NCBI GenBank assembly: GCA_002869185.1
Contig: PKTN01000010.1
Span: 1 to 64,000, forward strand
Direction of reading: 5' to 3'
Source: Denitrovibrio sp.
GTDB lineage: Bacteria > Chrysiogenota > Deferribacteres > Deferribacterales > Geovibrionaceae
DNA length: 64,000 bases
In this document: positions 29,796 to 39,669 of the stretch, piece by piece
How the letters are laid out: each line of letters starts with the position of its first letter
Position numbering within the stretch: position 1 is the first letter of the stretch
Program-made: the position numbers and the translations under genes
The notes under the pieces: generated by a model
What the model was told of the DNA's origin: nothing
Seen by the model: only the letters and a program-made list of their open reading frames with translations
The model's database searches: none

Positions 29796-29820
29796 TCGTT
29801 ACTGTTTAAAATAAAACTAT

Positions 29821-29852
29821 AAAGGGTATGCTTTCGAGTGTACCCTTTTTTT
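29821..29852 (+). terminator. Peroxiredoxin terminator
   Basis: AAAGGGTA and TACCCTTTTTTT form an eight-base-pair stem around TGCTTTCGAGTG, followed by a T-run that overlaps the stop region of the convergent MFS gene. Confidence 0.75.
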
Positions 29853-30987
29853 ATTCTGTTGTTTGAGTTTCTATCTTTGAGAAGAGGGCAAGGGTGAGAC
29901 CTATGAGTGTTGATGCGGTAAGTATTAATAGGAAGGTGTTCCATCCTGAGTTTTTATAAATGAAGCCCGGAATAGATGTTCCTATGACGCCACCAAAGTA
30001 ATAGACAGTAAAATATACGCCGTTGACTGACCCTTTGCTTACCGTTGCGTACTTGTTTAATAAGCCAGAACAGCTTGAGTGAATGACGATGAATGCTCCA
30101 CAAAAGAGAAAGAGGGTTGCTATGGTTGTCGTTACTGTAGGAATTCGAAAAAGTCCCAATGCTACTAGCATAATCACAAAAGATGAAATTATCGTTCGTT
30201 TATAAGAGCCTAGCACACTAGCGAACCTAGGAGTCATATAGGCCGTAACTGAGCCAAAAAGACTACCGATGTATGCAACTCCTATATAGAACTCGTTTAG
30301 GTCAGGAGATAGCTCTCTAAGCCTTATGGAGTAGAAATTCATTATTGATGAGAAGACGATAAAAGCAAAGAAAACTGTAAAAATAGGTTTAACATACTCA
30401 CCCTGACGGAGAACATCTTTAAGTGAGGAGTGGTCTGTTTGATCTGCTGAAGTATTATTTTTGAGCATCATTGTAACAATGTAACAAGCAAATACAGATA
30501 TCCCAAGTAGAACAAAACTGATTCGCCAGCCATAAATTGTTGAGAAAAATCCTACTAAAACTCTACCTGCTACCCCTCCTGCCATTGTTGATGCCATGTA
30601 ATAAGCTATATATTTCTGCACGTTATCTTTGTGATAGGTTGTCGATATATAGCTGACCACAGATATCATCCCCGCAGGAATAAATAACCCCTGAAAGAAT
30701 CTTGCAGCTAGAAGCATATAAAATGATGTTGAAATAGCGAAGAATATTTCGCCAATAGCTAATAGAAGTAGTGAAAGCTGTAGCATTTTTAAAGGAGACC
30801 TTTTATCCACGATGAAACCATAAATGATTGGGGATAGTGTCAGTGGAATGAAGGTCGCAGTTTGTAAGAGAGCCACTTGAGTAGAAGCTATGCCAAACTC
30901 TTCTATAAGCACAGGATAAACTGGCTGTGGTCCATATAGACTAGAGAATAGCAGTAGACCTGTAAGTAATATTGATATTAGCTTCAT
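29851..30987 (-). CDS. Major facilitator superfamily transporter
   Basis: The 378-residue protein has about twelve hydrophobic helices. The loop between helices 2 and 3 reads GFIVDKRSPLKML, and the 4-5 region RFFQGLFIPAGMISVVSYIS; both fit MFS, resembling the sugar-efflux/YnfM-type drug-proton antiporters. It would export or import a small molecule across the inner membrane, but the substrate is not evident. It is encoded alone, convergent with the selenoperoxiredoxin gene. Confidence 0.85.
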   Translation of the reverse strand: MKLISILLTGLLLFSSLYGPQPVYPVLIEEFGIASTQVALLQTATFIPLTLSPIIYGFIVDKRSPLKMLQLSLLLLAIGEIFFAISTSFYMLLAARFFQGLFIPAGMISVVSYISTTYHKDNVQKYIAYYMASTMAGGVAGRVLVGFFSTIYGWRISFVLLGISVFACYIVTMMLKNNTSADQTDHSSLKDVLRQGEYVKPIFTVFFAFIVFSSIMNFYSIRLRELSPDLNEFYIGVAYIGSLFGSVTAYMTPRFASVLGSYKRTIISSFVIMLVALGLFRIPTVTTTIATLFLFCGAFIVIHSSCSGLLNKYATVSKGSVNGVYFTVYYFGGVIGTSIPGFIYKNSGWNTFLLILTASTLIGLTLALFSKIETQTTE

Positions 30988-31083
30988 TCGTAATAATATA
31001 ACAAAAAAGTGATTTTAAGAATATAATTGTTGACTAATGAGCATATGCTTAATATATTCATAATATCATATAGGAGGAACATT

Positions 31084-31461
31084 ATGATAGTTTGTTTTCC
31101 AGTAGAGCAAAATAATGGTGTCGAAAGTGCTGTTTTTGGACATTTTGGTTCAGCTCCAGGTTTCGTAACTTATAATACAGAGACTGAAGAGCTTGATTTT
31201 ATAGACAATAAGAATATGGTTCACGAGCATGGTGCTTGTAACCCTGCTGCTGCCCTCGCTGGCAGAAAAGTCGACACAGTTGTTGTCGGAGGTATAGGCA
31301 GAGGTGCAATAATGAAGCTCGCTTCAAGTGGCGTAAGTGTTGTAAGGTCTAAGTCTGGCGTTATAGCGGATGACATTAAATCTTTTATAAATGGGGAGCT
31401 GGAAATGCTCAGTGAAAACATGCAGACCTGTTCACATGGGACTCACGACTGTTCTCACTAA
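31084..31461 (+). CDS. NifX/NifB-like iron-molybdenum cofactor family protein
   Basis: The 125-residue product starts at ATG 31084, eight bases after AGGAGGAAC; the open frame begins 19 codons earlier without a ribosome site. It has MIVCFPVEQNNGVESAVFGHFG, then HGACNPAAALAGRKVDTVVV and GGIGRGAIMKLASSG, the canonical pattern of this family. The tail is rich in His and Cys (CSHGTHDCSH), a likely metal-binding end. It is the third relative within 4 kb and the most typical. A DsrE-like gene follows after a terminator. Confidence 0.8.
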   Translation: MIVCFPVEQNNGVESAVFGHFGSAPGFVTYNTETEELDFIDNKNMVHEHGACNPAAALAGRKVDTVVVGGIGRGAIMKLASSGVSVVRSKSGVIADDIKSFINGELEMLSENMQTCSHGTHDCSH

Positions 31462-31483
31462 AGCTTTTTTTGCTTTTGTATAC

Positions 31484-31507
31484 AAGGCACTCTTAGGGGT
31501 GCCTTTA
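31484..31507 (+). terminator. Terminator after NifX-like gene
   Basis: AAGGCAC and GTGCCTTT pair around TCTTAGGG and run into TTATTATAT. It is a moderate Rho-independent terminator. Confidence 0.6.
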
Positions 31508-31606
31508 TTATATAATTAAATAAGACAAGTTTTATCTTAATTAAGGTTGCTTTTTTCCGATAGTATAATAAGATTAGATATATCAATTATTAATTAGGAG
31601 GAAGTT

Positions 31607-31960
31607 ATGATAACCAAGATAGATAATAACGAACTTGCAGTTATCTGGAGCTCCTCTGACCCTGATGTGGCTCATTCAACTGTTTTTATGTATACGTTAA
31701 ATGCAAAATGCAGAGAATGGTGGAATGTTGTGCATCTTGTGATTTGGGGACCATCTGCAAAGCTTTTGGCTGAGGATGTTTCTATTCAGCTTAAGATGAA
31801 GGATATGATACAGGCAGGGGTGAATGTAACTGCTTGTAGAGAGAATGCTGACATTTATAATGTCGCTGACGACCTTGCTGATTTAGGTATCAACGTGAAA
31901 TATATGGGCGAGCCAGTGACAGAGATGCTCAAGAGCGGAGCCAAGATAATTACATTCTAA
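31607..31960 (+). CDS. DsrE/DsrF-like family protein
   Basis: The 117-residue protein fits the small DsrE-like alpha/beta fold: an N-terminal strand with LAVIWSSSDPDVAHSTVFMYTL, a middle VVHLVIWGPSAKLLAEDVSIQ, and a cysteine at VTACRENAD (about residue 83), the site of the sulfur-carrying Cys in active relatives. These proteins take part in sulfur relay or unknown redox roles. TTAGGAGGAAG precedes the ATG. No Dsr or Tus genes are nearby, so the function is open. Confidence 0.75.
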   Translation: MITKIDNNELAVIWSSSDPDVAHSTVFMYTLNAKCREWWNVVHLVIWGPSAKLLAEDVSIQLKMKDMIQAGVNVTACRENADIYNVADDLADLGINVKYMGEPVTEMLKSGAKIITF

Positions 31961-32040
31961 ATTTACGTAATAATATTTTGACCTTATTCTCTTTTATAGT
32001 CTCATGATTTGTGATAAATAAAAGAGATGAGGTCAAACTT

Positions 32041-32916
32041 TTGAAAAATCCACACGTTTTATTAATCATTTATGCTTTACTGATCTCCATCTCATTTCAT
32101 GTCGGGCATTCTATAACAAACGATATTGATCCATTAGTTCTAACATTTGTTCGTTTTTTCATAGCATCTATCATTTTTGGTACTTATGTAAAAGTTAAAT
32201 ACGGAATACAGAAACCATCTGTTAAAGAGTTCTTTTCATATATGTTTATCAGTCTGTCTTTGGTTGGCTACTTCTATGGTATGTTTCATGCTCTTAGATA
32301 CACTACACCTATAAATGTGAGTATCGTATACTCGACAGTTCCGATTTTTAGCACAATATATGGAGCTGTGTTTTTGAAAGAATTTACAAGTTATAGAAGA
32401 GTTGCAGTCTTGATAGTGGTGATGTTTGGAGCAATCTGGGTTATTTCTAACGGTGATATAAACAGGTTGCTAGCCTTGGACTTTAATAAGGGTGATCTTA
32501 TGTTTTTAGGTGCAAGTATGTGTATGGGTATGTATCCGATACTGTCTAAAACCTTCTCTAGAGGTCTCCCTATTCCAGTTTTAACATTTTGGACCCTTGT
32601 GACAGGAACCATTGTATTAGCTTTTGCTGCAAATATAGAGATAGCTAAGATGGACTGGATAAATGCTCCAGCAAGGCTTTACGCAGGAGTGTTTTACGTG
32701 ACAGTATTCACGACAATGCTGACATTCTTTATTATTCAATACGCTAGCCATAAGCTTCATGTTAGCAAGGTTATGGCATACAACTATATAATTCCAGTTT
32801 TTGCTATAGTGGAGAATATAATACTTGGGAAAGGTTTGCCGTCAATGAGTGTATTACCCGGAGTATTGATTGTTGTTTCATGTACATTCTTCTTTATGAA
32901 ATCTCCTAAAAATTGA
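32041..32916 (+). CDS. EamA/DMT-superfamily transporter
   Basis: The protein has about ten membrane helices arranged as two EamA repeats (about 1-130 and 145-290). Typical segments are LVLTFVRFFIASIIFG, ALRYTTPINVSIVYSTVPIF in the first repeat and the VMAYNYIIPVFAIVENIILG end of the second. TTG at 32041 is preferred because GATGAGG lies seven bases upstream; a GTG at 32011 lacks such a site. It probably exports metabolites or amino acids through the inner membrane; the substrate is unknown. uvrC follows 30 bases later. Confidence 0.82.
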   Translation: MKNPHVLLIIYALLISISFHVGHSITNDIDPLVLTFVRFFIASIIFGTYVKVKYGIQKPSVKEFFSYMFISLSLVGYFYGMFHALRYTTPINVSIVYSTVPIFSTIYGAVFLKEFTSYRRVAVLIVVMFGAIWVISNGDINRLLALDFNKGDLMFLGASMCMGMYPILSKTFSRGLPIPVLTFWTLVTGTIVLAFAANIEIAKMDWINAPARLYAGVFYVTVFTTMLTFFIIQYASHKLHVSKVMAYNYIIPVFAIVENIILGKGLPSMSVLPGVLIVVSCTFFFMKSPKN

Positions 32917-32946
32917 CCAGGCTGATAAATTCAAATATAATCAAAA

Positions 32947-34752
32947 ATGTTTAAACCTGTTTTGAAAGATATACCTGAAAACCCAGGGATATATTTATAT
33001 ATCGCAAAAAATGGTGAGATAATTTATGTCGGCAAGGCGAAGAATTTGCGTAATAGAGTTTCGTCATATTTTACCGATATAGACGGAAAACCTATCCGCA
33101 CAAGAAAGATGCTCCAGTCTGCTAGAGATATTAGGTTTGTTGTCACTTCGTCAGAATCGGAAGCTCTCCTCCTAGAAAATAACATTATAAAAACTGAAAA
33201 ACCAAGATATAACGTTCGCCTTAAAGACTCTAAAAGTTATCCTTTTATACTTATCACTGAAGGTGAGTACCCTAAGCTTAAGATTATTCGTGAATCAGGT
33301 GAGAAGGGGGAGTATTTTGGTCCATTTGTTGATGTGGGCAACTTGAGGTCTATCGTTGAAGAGATATTGAGGGTCTTTCCACTTAGGTCTTGTGGTGAGA
33401 CGAAGTTTAAAGAGGGGCGAGTATGTCTTAAATATCAGATAAAAAAGTGCCTCGGTCCTTGTGAAAACCTTATCAGCAAGAATAGGTATAATCAGCTAGT
33501 AGAACATATTCGAACGTTTTTCCACGGTGATATTGATGAGCTGAAAGAGCATATGGAGAGCGAAATGCTTCGATTCTCTGAGGAGATGAATTTTGAAGAG
33601 GCTGCTCTTATGCGTGACAGGCTTAAGGGGCTTTCTAAGCTTTTTATAAAGCAGACAGTCGTTATGCCAGACGAGAATAGTAGTGTTGACGTTTTTGTTC
33701 CGCACACGTTTGAAAATGTAAGCGGTGTCACTACTATGTTTGTCCGTGGCGGGAAGGTTATTGGTAGTAAAACAGAGATACTGGAAGAGACTGAAAATCC
33801 AGCAGAAATTATTGAATCATTTATCCTTCAAACCTACTCCATACTGCGTAACTATCCAGAGATGATTTATGTGACAGGTCTAGGGGATGATGAAGTGCTT
33901 AGTGAGGCGATAGCTCAGCAGGCAGGTAAGAAGATTCGCTTTAGGAAACGTGGCTTTACGAGTGTTGAGAAGCTTTGTATCGAGAACGCAAAAGTTCAGA
34001 CAGAGCTTTATCTGCGCAAGCTTGCTAAGAGAAAAGACATTTCTGAAAAACTAAAAAGGATACTAAGCTTTAAGCAAGATATAAAGCGTATCGAGTGTGT
34101 GGATATATCGCATCTTGGCGGTAGCGGAACAGTAGGTGTTTCTATTGTCTCTGTTGACGGTGAGTTTTTAAAAGCTGGATATAGAAAATATCGAATAGCA
34201 TCAGCTGAAAACGACGACTTTGCTAGTATTTATGAGCTTTTTTGCAGAAAGTTTGAAAACGTGAAAGAGGGGACAGAAAAACCAGCTGATCTATATATAG
34301 TTGATGGAGGAATAGGGCAGCTTAACTCGGCTATAAAGGCGGCAGATGAGATAGGCTCTACAGCAGAATTCATATCTATATCCAAAGGGCGAAGTATTAA
34401 GTTTATGAAGGATCAACAGGATGAATCAATCGAGTCTGTACATATTCCTGGTCGCAAGAACCCGCTGAACTTAAAGAAGAATGACCCTGTTTTGCTATTC
34501 ATACAGAAGGTGCGTGACGAGTCACACAGGTTCGCAATCGAGTATAGTAGAAAGCTTGCTCTGAAGAACTTTAAGAAATCACCATTGTTATCTATTGAAG
34601 GTGTGGGTGAAAAAACAGTTCGTAAAATACTAGAAGTATATCCAGATATATATACAAGAGAAGACCTTAGTGCAGAAATAATTTCAAAAATGTGTAAAAT
34701 ACCTTATAAAACAGCATCTTATATATTAGAATTTGTAAATAGTTTAAAGTAG
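32947..34752 (+). CDS. uvrC: Excinuclease ABC subunit C
   Basis: The 601-residue product is full length. An N-terminal GIY-YIG nuclease (GIYLYIAKNGEIIYVGKAKNLRNRVSSYF, quoted in part: GIYLYIA and YVGKAKNLRNR) makes the 3' incision. A UVR motif lies near residues 199-234. The C-terminal RNase H-like part (CVDISHLGGSGTVGVSIV, VDGGIGQL) makes the 5' incision. A helix-hairpin-helix end (SIEGVGEKTVRKIL) follows. It acts with UvrA and UvrB in nucleotide excision repair. It has a poor ribosome site and lies 30 bases after the EamA gene, so it may depend on upstream translation. Confidence 0.95.
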   Translation: MFKPVLKDIPENPGIYLYIAKNGEIIYVGKAKNLRNRVSSYFTDIDGKPIRTRKMLQSARDIRFVVTSSESEALLLENNIIKTEKPRYNVRLKDSKSYPFILITEGEYPKLKIIRESGEKGEYFGPFVDVGNLRSIVEEILRVFPLRSCGETKFKEGRVCLKYQIKKCLGPCENLISKNRYNQLVEHIRTFFHGDIDELKEHMESEMLRFSEEMNFEEAALMRDRLKGLSKLFIKQTVVMPDENSSVDVFVPHTFENVSGVTTMFVRGGKVIGSKTEILEETENPAEIIESFILQTYSILRNYPEMIYVTGLGDDEVLSEAIAQQAGKKIRFRKRGFTSVEKLCIENAKVQTELYLRKLAKRKDISEKLKRILSFKQDIKRIECVDISHLGGSGTVGVSIVSVDGEFLKAGYRKYRIASAENDDFASIYELFCRKFENVKEGTEKPADLYIVDGGIGQLNSAIKAADEIGSTAEFISISKGRSIKFMKDQQDESIESVHIPGRKNPLNLKKNDPVLLFIQKVRDESHRFAIEYSRKLALKNFKKSPLLSIEGVGEKTVRKILEVYPDIYTREDLSAEIISKMCKIPYKTASYILEFVNSLK

Positions 34753-34824
34753 ATTATGTTTGCATAGCATATCTACCATGATAAAATTTATAGATAGTGT
34801 AGATGAAATTATAAGGAGAGATAT

Positions 34825-36081
34825 ATGTTTAAGAAAGTATTTGCAATTGTTGCATTAGTTGCATTTCTTACACCTGCAAGTGTGTTCGCTGGTGTGTTTG
34901 ATTTGTCTATTACTGCGAACCCTGGACTTGGCACAGAACAAACTTGGAGCCAGTCTTACAAGTCAATTGAGGATGTTATAAATAACCTCGATACAAGTGA
35001 GATAGAGAGTAATCTTTCTCTTTACACTGATACTTCTGCCGCCACAGGAACAATTAACTTCCGTGGTGTGCCAATCAATCTTAGTATTGCGGCAAACTCT
35101 AGTACTCTCATACTTGAAATTCCATCTATTGGAGTTACAGAGACTTTCGCAGGAACAGATAGAGACAACAGTGTTGACCTCATAGAAGACTGGTTGAAGG
35201 AGAATGGCGAATCAGCAGTGACTAAGCTTATGAAAGAGCTTGTAGCTGAGACACCTACAGACCCTATTGCTGGTAACCCATCATCAATGGAATCACGTAT
35301 GGTTTCTATGGATTATGGCTATGCTGTTAATACTGATGAAGTGGTTGAGATGAATGCTAACTATGCTGACTCAAGTATTAATGCAAATATGGTTTCTGTT
35401 TTTGCAAGATATAGCAATTATGATCTCGATTGTACATCAAGTACTGAATATTCTATCCCACTTGCTTATACTATTAAATTTGATGGTTCAAAGAACTCTT
35501 TGGCAATAAGAGTACCTATTTCTATGATAGATGTTGACGGTTCTAAAGCTTATAACTTTGTATTAGGACTAGGTTTCACGTATTTTGTCAAGGATGACTG
35601 GAGCCTTACTCCTGCTTTAGGTTACACTGCTGTTGGATCCGTCGATCTTGCGTCTGTTGCACAGCTCCTTAGCTCGTCATTAACAAGTGCTTATAACTTT
35701 AAGATCGATAAGTACACTCTAACACTTGCTAACATGTTAGGTTATTACAAGACTATACCGTTTAACTATGGCGACTACTCAATCGATCCTGATATCCAGA
35801 ATACAGTATTTCGTAACGGTCTAAACTTTAATATTCCTGCGGATAAGCTTAAGAAGGGTACTAGCTTTGAGCTCTTTGTTACTGATACAAGATATTTTGG
35901 TTCAGAACTTTATATCGATCAGTATAACGAATTCGGAATTTCTTACGGTTTTGCAAAAGCTACTCAGAAGAAGAAGGGTGATAAAGTTGTAAACCTTATG
36001 AGAAAGGCTCGTGTAGGTTTCACTTACTTGTTTGCTGATAAAGCAAATGGTTATTCTATAAACTTTGGATTTTCATTCTAG
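34825..36081 (+). CDS. Outer-membrane-type beta-barrel protein, unknown function
   Basis: A signal peptide (MFKKVFAIVALVAFLTPASVFA) precedes a 418-residue protein with alternating hydrophobic strands and a C-terminal phenylalanine (SINFGFSF), the signature of proteins inserted by the Bam complex. The middle, around AYTIKFDGSKNSLAIRVPIS, and the end are strand-rich. I do not recognise a specific family. AAGGAGAG precedes the ATG. It is transcribed alone with a strong terminator. Confidence 0.68.
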   Translation: MFKKVFAIVALVAFLTPASVFAGVFDLSITANPGLGTEQTWSQSYKSIEDVINNLDTSEIESNLSLYTDTSAATGTINFRGVPINLSIAANSSTLILEIPSIGVTETFAGTDRDNSVDLIEDWLKENGESAVTKLMKELVAETPTDPIAGNPSSMESRMVSMDYGYAVNTDEVVEMNANYADSSINANMVSVFARYSNYDLDCTSSTEYSIPLAYTIKFDGSKNSLAIRVPISMIDVDGSKAYNFVLGLGFTYFVKDDWSLTPALGYTAVGSVDLASVAQLLSSSLTSAYNFKIDKYTLTLANMLGYYKTIPFNYGDYSIDPDIQNTVFRNGLNFNIPADKLKKGTSFELFVTDTRYFGSELYIDQYNEFGISYGFAKATQKKKGDKVVNLMRKARVGFTYLFADKANGYSINFGFSF

Positions 36082-36097
36082 TAAATCAGATAAATTT

Positions 36098-36127
36098 AAA
36101 AAGCCAGTCATTAAGACTGGCTTTTTA
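36098..36127 (+). terminator. Terminator of outer-membrane-type protein gene
   Basis: AAAAAGCCAGTC and GACTGGCTTTTT form a perfect stem around ATTAA with flanking A and T runs, giving a strong, possibly two-way terminator. Confidence 0.85.
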
Positions 36128-36198
36128 CTATGAAGAAAATGAGTCGATTACAAATAACAGGTTTGTAATCATGAGGTGAATTTTCTAAAAGCTATAAT

Positions 36199-36230
36199 AA
36201 AGCCTACTCATTTGAGCAGGCTTTTTTTAT
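36199..36230. terminator. Terminator between convergent genes (pyc side)
   Basis: AAAGCCT and AGGCTTTTTTT form a stem with inner CTC/GAG pairs around ATTT, only five bases past the pyc stop on the minus strand. The better T-run is on the plus strand, so it may serve both directions. Confidence 0.65.
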
Positions 36231-36234
36231 TGTA

Positions 36235-39200
36235 CTAGGCTATTGTCATCAAAAGGTCGCCAGACTCGATCTTGTCTGCTTCGTGGAGGAGGATTTCTGC
36301 GATCTCTCCATCAGTAGCAGCAGCAATCTTAGTCTCCATCTTCATCGCTTCAGTAATCAAGAGGATATCTCCCTTTGATATTTTATCACCGACTTTAACG
36401 TTAATCTTTGTGATGCTTCCTGGCATGGTAGCGCATACATCCTTAGGGTTAGTTATGTCGCCCTTAGTATTTGACTTTATGATGTCAGAAAGTGTTTCGT
36501 CTTTTACTGTGACTGATCTAGGTTGTCCGTTAAGCTCGAAGTAAACCTTTCTCATACCTTTTTCATCTGGCTCACTTAAGCCAAGATAGCGTATGATAAG
36601 GGTTTTACCCTCTTCAATATCCATTTCGATCTCTGCTTCCTTCTCCATAGGATAAAAGAAAGACTTTGTACAGAAGACAGAAGGATCGCCATACTCTTCG
36701 TTAAACTTGACATAATCCTTGAATACAGCTGGGTATAGAGCGTATGAAATGATCTCTACTTCGCTAAAGTCTCTTCCGAATTGGTCTTTAAGCTCTTTAG
36801 CCGCAGCGTTAAAATCGAAATCTGTGAGGAGCTCACCAGGTCTACAGTCTAGAGGTTTTTCACCTTTAAGGACTATACGCTGTAGCTCTTTTGGGAAACC
36901 GCCATAAGGTTGACCAAGCATACCTTGAAAGAATGATACAACAGAGTCTGGGAAGTTGAGTGTGTCACCTTTTTCATATATGTCATCTACAGTTAGGTTG
37001 TTTCTAACTAGAAATAGGGCGAAGTCGCCTACAACCTTAGATGATGGTGTAACCTTGATGATGTCACCAAGCTCACGGTTAACGTCTGTGTACATCTTGC
37101 GTACCTCTTCCCATCTATCGATAAGTCCCATAGCTTCGACCTGTACTATAAGGTTAGAATACTGTCCACCAGGGATTTCGTGCTCATAGACTTCAGCAGT
37201 AGAAGCCTTAAGACCACTTTCGAATGGGAAGTAATATCTTCTGATTCTATCTGTATAGTCAGATGCAACTTGCATCGCTTTTTTGTCTAGTGTTGAGTGT
37301 TTCTCTTGTCCATCAAGTGCTGCCGCAATAGAGTTCATGTTTGGCTGAGATGTAAGTCCACTCATTGAGCTTAAAGCTGCGTCTATAATGTCTGCACCAG
37401 CTTCAAAAGCCATAAGTGCAGCAGCTTCAGCGTTACCACTAGTGTTATGTGTATGGAAATGAACAGGGAGACCTGTCTCTTCTTTGATAGCTTTGATAAG
37501 GGTTTTCGCAGCGTAAGGCTTAAGGAGTCCAGCCATATCTTTGATACCGAGAATATCAGTACCAGCGTCTGCAAGTTCTTTAGCAAGACCTGTGTAGTAC
37601 TTAAGTGAATACTTAGCTCTTGTAGGGTCTGTGATGTCTCCTGTGTAACAGATAGCTGCCTCAGCTATACGCCCGTGCTTCTTAACTTCATCGATCGCTG
37701 GCTTCATCTGGTCAACCCAGTTAAAACAGTCGAAGATTCTGAAGACGTCCATACCGTTTTCGCTAGCAAGCTTGATGAACTGCTTAACAACGTTATCTGG
37801 ATAGTTAGTGTAACCGACAGCGTTAGAGGCACGAAGGAGCATCTGGAAAAGGACGTTAGGTATCTTCTCTCTTAGCTGTGCCATTCTGTCCCATGGGGAC
37901 TCTCTGAGGAATCTGTATGCTACGTCGAAAGTCGCTCCGCCCCACATCTCTACTGAGAATAGGTTGCTGAGGTTGTGTGCGTAGTAGTCAGCTACATTTA
38001 GCATATCTTTAGTACGAACCCTTGTTGCAAGGAGAGACTGGTGTGCATCTCTGAAGGTAGTATCAGTGAAGAATGCCTCTTTAGAGCAACGTAGGTGGTT
38101 TATAACGCCTTCGACACCTTGTCTGTTCAGTATGTCTTTTGTTCCTGTAGGTACAGGAGTTCCATAAGGAACAATAGGTGGGTTGATAGCAGGCAGGATA
38201 ATGTCACTAGTAAGCCTTGACCCTGATGGGTTGTTGACTATGTTATTAGCGAGGAATTTAAGGGATTTAGTAGCCCTGTCCTGACGCTGAACAAATACGC
38301 AGAGGTCTTTGTTTGTATCGACGAAAGTTGTATCTATTTCACCATTGAGTAATTTATCGTGAGCAACAACCTTTTCTAAGAATTGGATGTTAGTCTTAAC
38401 TCCTCTGATACGAAACTCGCTGAGAGCACGATACATTTTACGTGCTGTCTGATGGAAGGAATGGGCGTGGGTGGACACCTTCACCAAGAGGGAGTCATAG
38501 TGAGGCGAAATTTTGGCGTTTGCAAAACCATTTCCGGCATCCAACCGCACCCCGAATCCTGCGGCAATTCTATATGCCTCAATTTCTCCAGTATCTGGAA
38601 AAAAGTTATTTTCTGGATCTTCTGTAGTCACTCGGCACTGAATAGCGAATCCATTTTTTACTACAGAGCTTTGATCTTTAATGTCTATATCTGATGAACT
38701 TAGTTTTTCGCCTGATGCGATACGTATCTGGGATTGAACTATGTCGATGCCAGTAATAAGCTCAGTGATAGTATGCTCAACCTGAAGTCTTGTGTTTACT
38801 TCAAGGAAGAAGTAGTTATTGTTTTTATCTACGAGGTACTCAACAGTAGCAGCACTGATGAGATCTGATTTTTTTCCTATTGTGATAGCATCTGCATACA
38901 TGCCTTCTAGTGCTTCATCTGAAACGCTAATAGATGGTGCTATCTCGATAAGTTTTTGGTGACGACGTTGGATAGAACAGTCTCTTTCGTATAGGTGAAC
39001 TATATTACCGTGTTTATCAGCAAGAAGCTGAACTTCGATATGTTTTGGTTGTTCTACATATTTTTCGATGATGATGTCGCCATTTCCAAAAGCTTTAAGT
39101 GCTTCGCTTTTAGCTGACTCATAATTATCGATTAATTCTTTTTCATCTTTAGCGATACGGATACCGCGTACACCACCACCAGCTACAGCTTTGATAAGTA

Positions 39201-39669
39201 CTGGATAGCCGATAGCCTTAGAAGCAGTGAGAGCCTCTTCTGGAGTAGGGATGATCCCTTCTGAGCCTTCGATTACAGGAACTTTACACGCTTTCGCAAG
39301 CTCTTTTGCGTTCTTTTTGTCGCCGAACATATTAATAGTTTCAGCCTTAGGACCTATGAAGATGATTCCAGCATCTTCGCATGCTTTAGCAAAAACTGCA
39401 TTTTCTGCAAGGAATCCATATCCAGGGTGAATAGCATCTACATTCTTTTGTATAGCAAGTTCAATTATTTCATCAATATTCATGTATGCTGCAACAGGAT
39501 CAAGACCTGCTCCAATAAGGTAAGCTTCGTCAGCTTTATATCTGTGAAGTGAGTATTTGTCTTCATCTGAATAGAGAGCAACAGTTCTGATCCCCATCTC
39601 TGTACATGCTCTGAATGTACGGATTGCTATTTCGCCTCTATTTGCAGACATTAGTTTTTTAATTCTCAT
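36235..39669 (-). CDS. pyc: Pyruvate carboxylase
   Basis: The 1144-residue product is a single-chain pyruvate carboxylase. Order of domains: biotin carboxylase (about 1-455; GGGVRGIRIAKDEKEL is the glycine-rich ATP loop, and FLEVNTRLQVEHTITE the catalytic region), carboxyltransferase (about 530-1000; TTFRDAHQSLLATR, GGATFDVAYRFLRE and DMAGLLKPYAAK), and a biotinyl domain at the end (TEAMKMETKI, biotin on Lys). It carboxylates pyruvate to oxaloacetate with ATP, refilling the TCA cycle whose genes fill this window. The fused form is the kind regulated by acetyl-CoA in many bacteria. It is transcribed alone. Confidence 0.96.
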   Translation of the reverse strand: MRIKKLMSANRGEIAIRTFRACTEMGIRTVALYSDEDKYSLHRYKADEAYLIGAGLDPVAAYMNIDEIIELAIQKNVDAIHPGYGFLAENAVFAKACEDAGIIFIGPKAETINMFGDKKNAKELAKACKVPVIEGSEGIIPTPEEALTASKAIGYPVLIKAVAGGGVRGIRIAKDEKELIDNYESAKSEALKAFGNGDIIIEKYVEQPKHIEVQLLADKHGNIVHLYERDCSIQRRHQKLIEIAPSISVSDEALEGMYADAITIGKKSDLISAATVEYLVDKNNNYFFLEVNTRLQVEHTITELITGIDIVQSQIRIASGEKLSSSDIDIKDQSSVVKNGFAIQCRVTTEDPENNFFPDTGEIEAYRIAAGFGVRLDAGNGFANAKISPHYDSLLVKVSTHAHSFHQTARKMYRALSEFRIRGVKTNIQFLEKVVAHDKLLNGEIDTTFVDTNKDLCVFVQRQDRATKSLKFLANNIVNNPSGSRLTSDIILPAINPPIVPYGTPVPTGTKDILNRQGVEGVINHLRCSKEAFFTDTTFRDAHQSLLATRVRTKDMLNVADYYAHNLSNLFSVEMWGGATFDVAYRFLRESPWDRMAQLREKIPNVLFQMLLRASNAVGYTNYPDNVVKQFIKLASENGMDVFRIFDCFNWVDQMKPAIDEVKKHGRIAEAAICYTGDITDPTRAKYSLKYYTGLAKELADAGTDILGIKDMAGLLKPYAAKTLIKAIKEETGLPVHFHTHNTSGNAEAAALMAFEAGADIIDAALSSMSGLTSQPNMNSIAAALDGQEKHSTLDKKAMQVASDYTDRIRRYYFPFESGLKASTAEVYEHEIPGGQYSNLIVQVEAMGLIDRWEEVRKMYTDVNRELGDIIKVTPSSKVVGDFALFLVRNNLTVDDIYEKGDTLNFPDSVVSFFQGMLGQPYGGFPKELQRIVLKGEKPLDCRPGELLTDFDFNAAAKELKDQFGRDFSEVEIISYALYPAVFKDYVKFNEEYGDPSVFCTKSFFYPMEKEAEIEMDIEEGKTLIIRYLGLSEPDEKGMRKVYFELNGQPRSVTVKDETLSDIIKSNTKGDITNPKDVCATMPGSITKINVKVGDKISKGDILLITEAMKMETKIAAATDGEIAEILLHEADKIESGDLLMTIA

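Noticed and set aside
31476-31485. TTGTATACAA palindrome resembling half of the TCA operator
   Set aside because: It lies between a stop codon and a terminator, over 120 bases from the next gene, without a promoter around it and without the full 17-bp layout.
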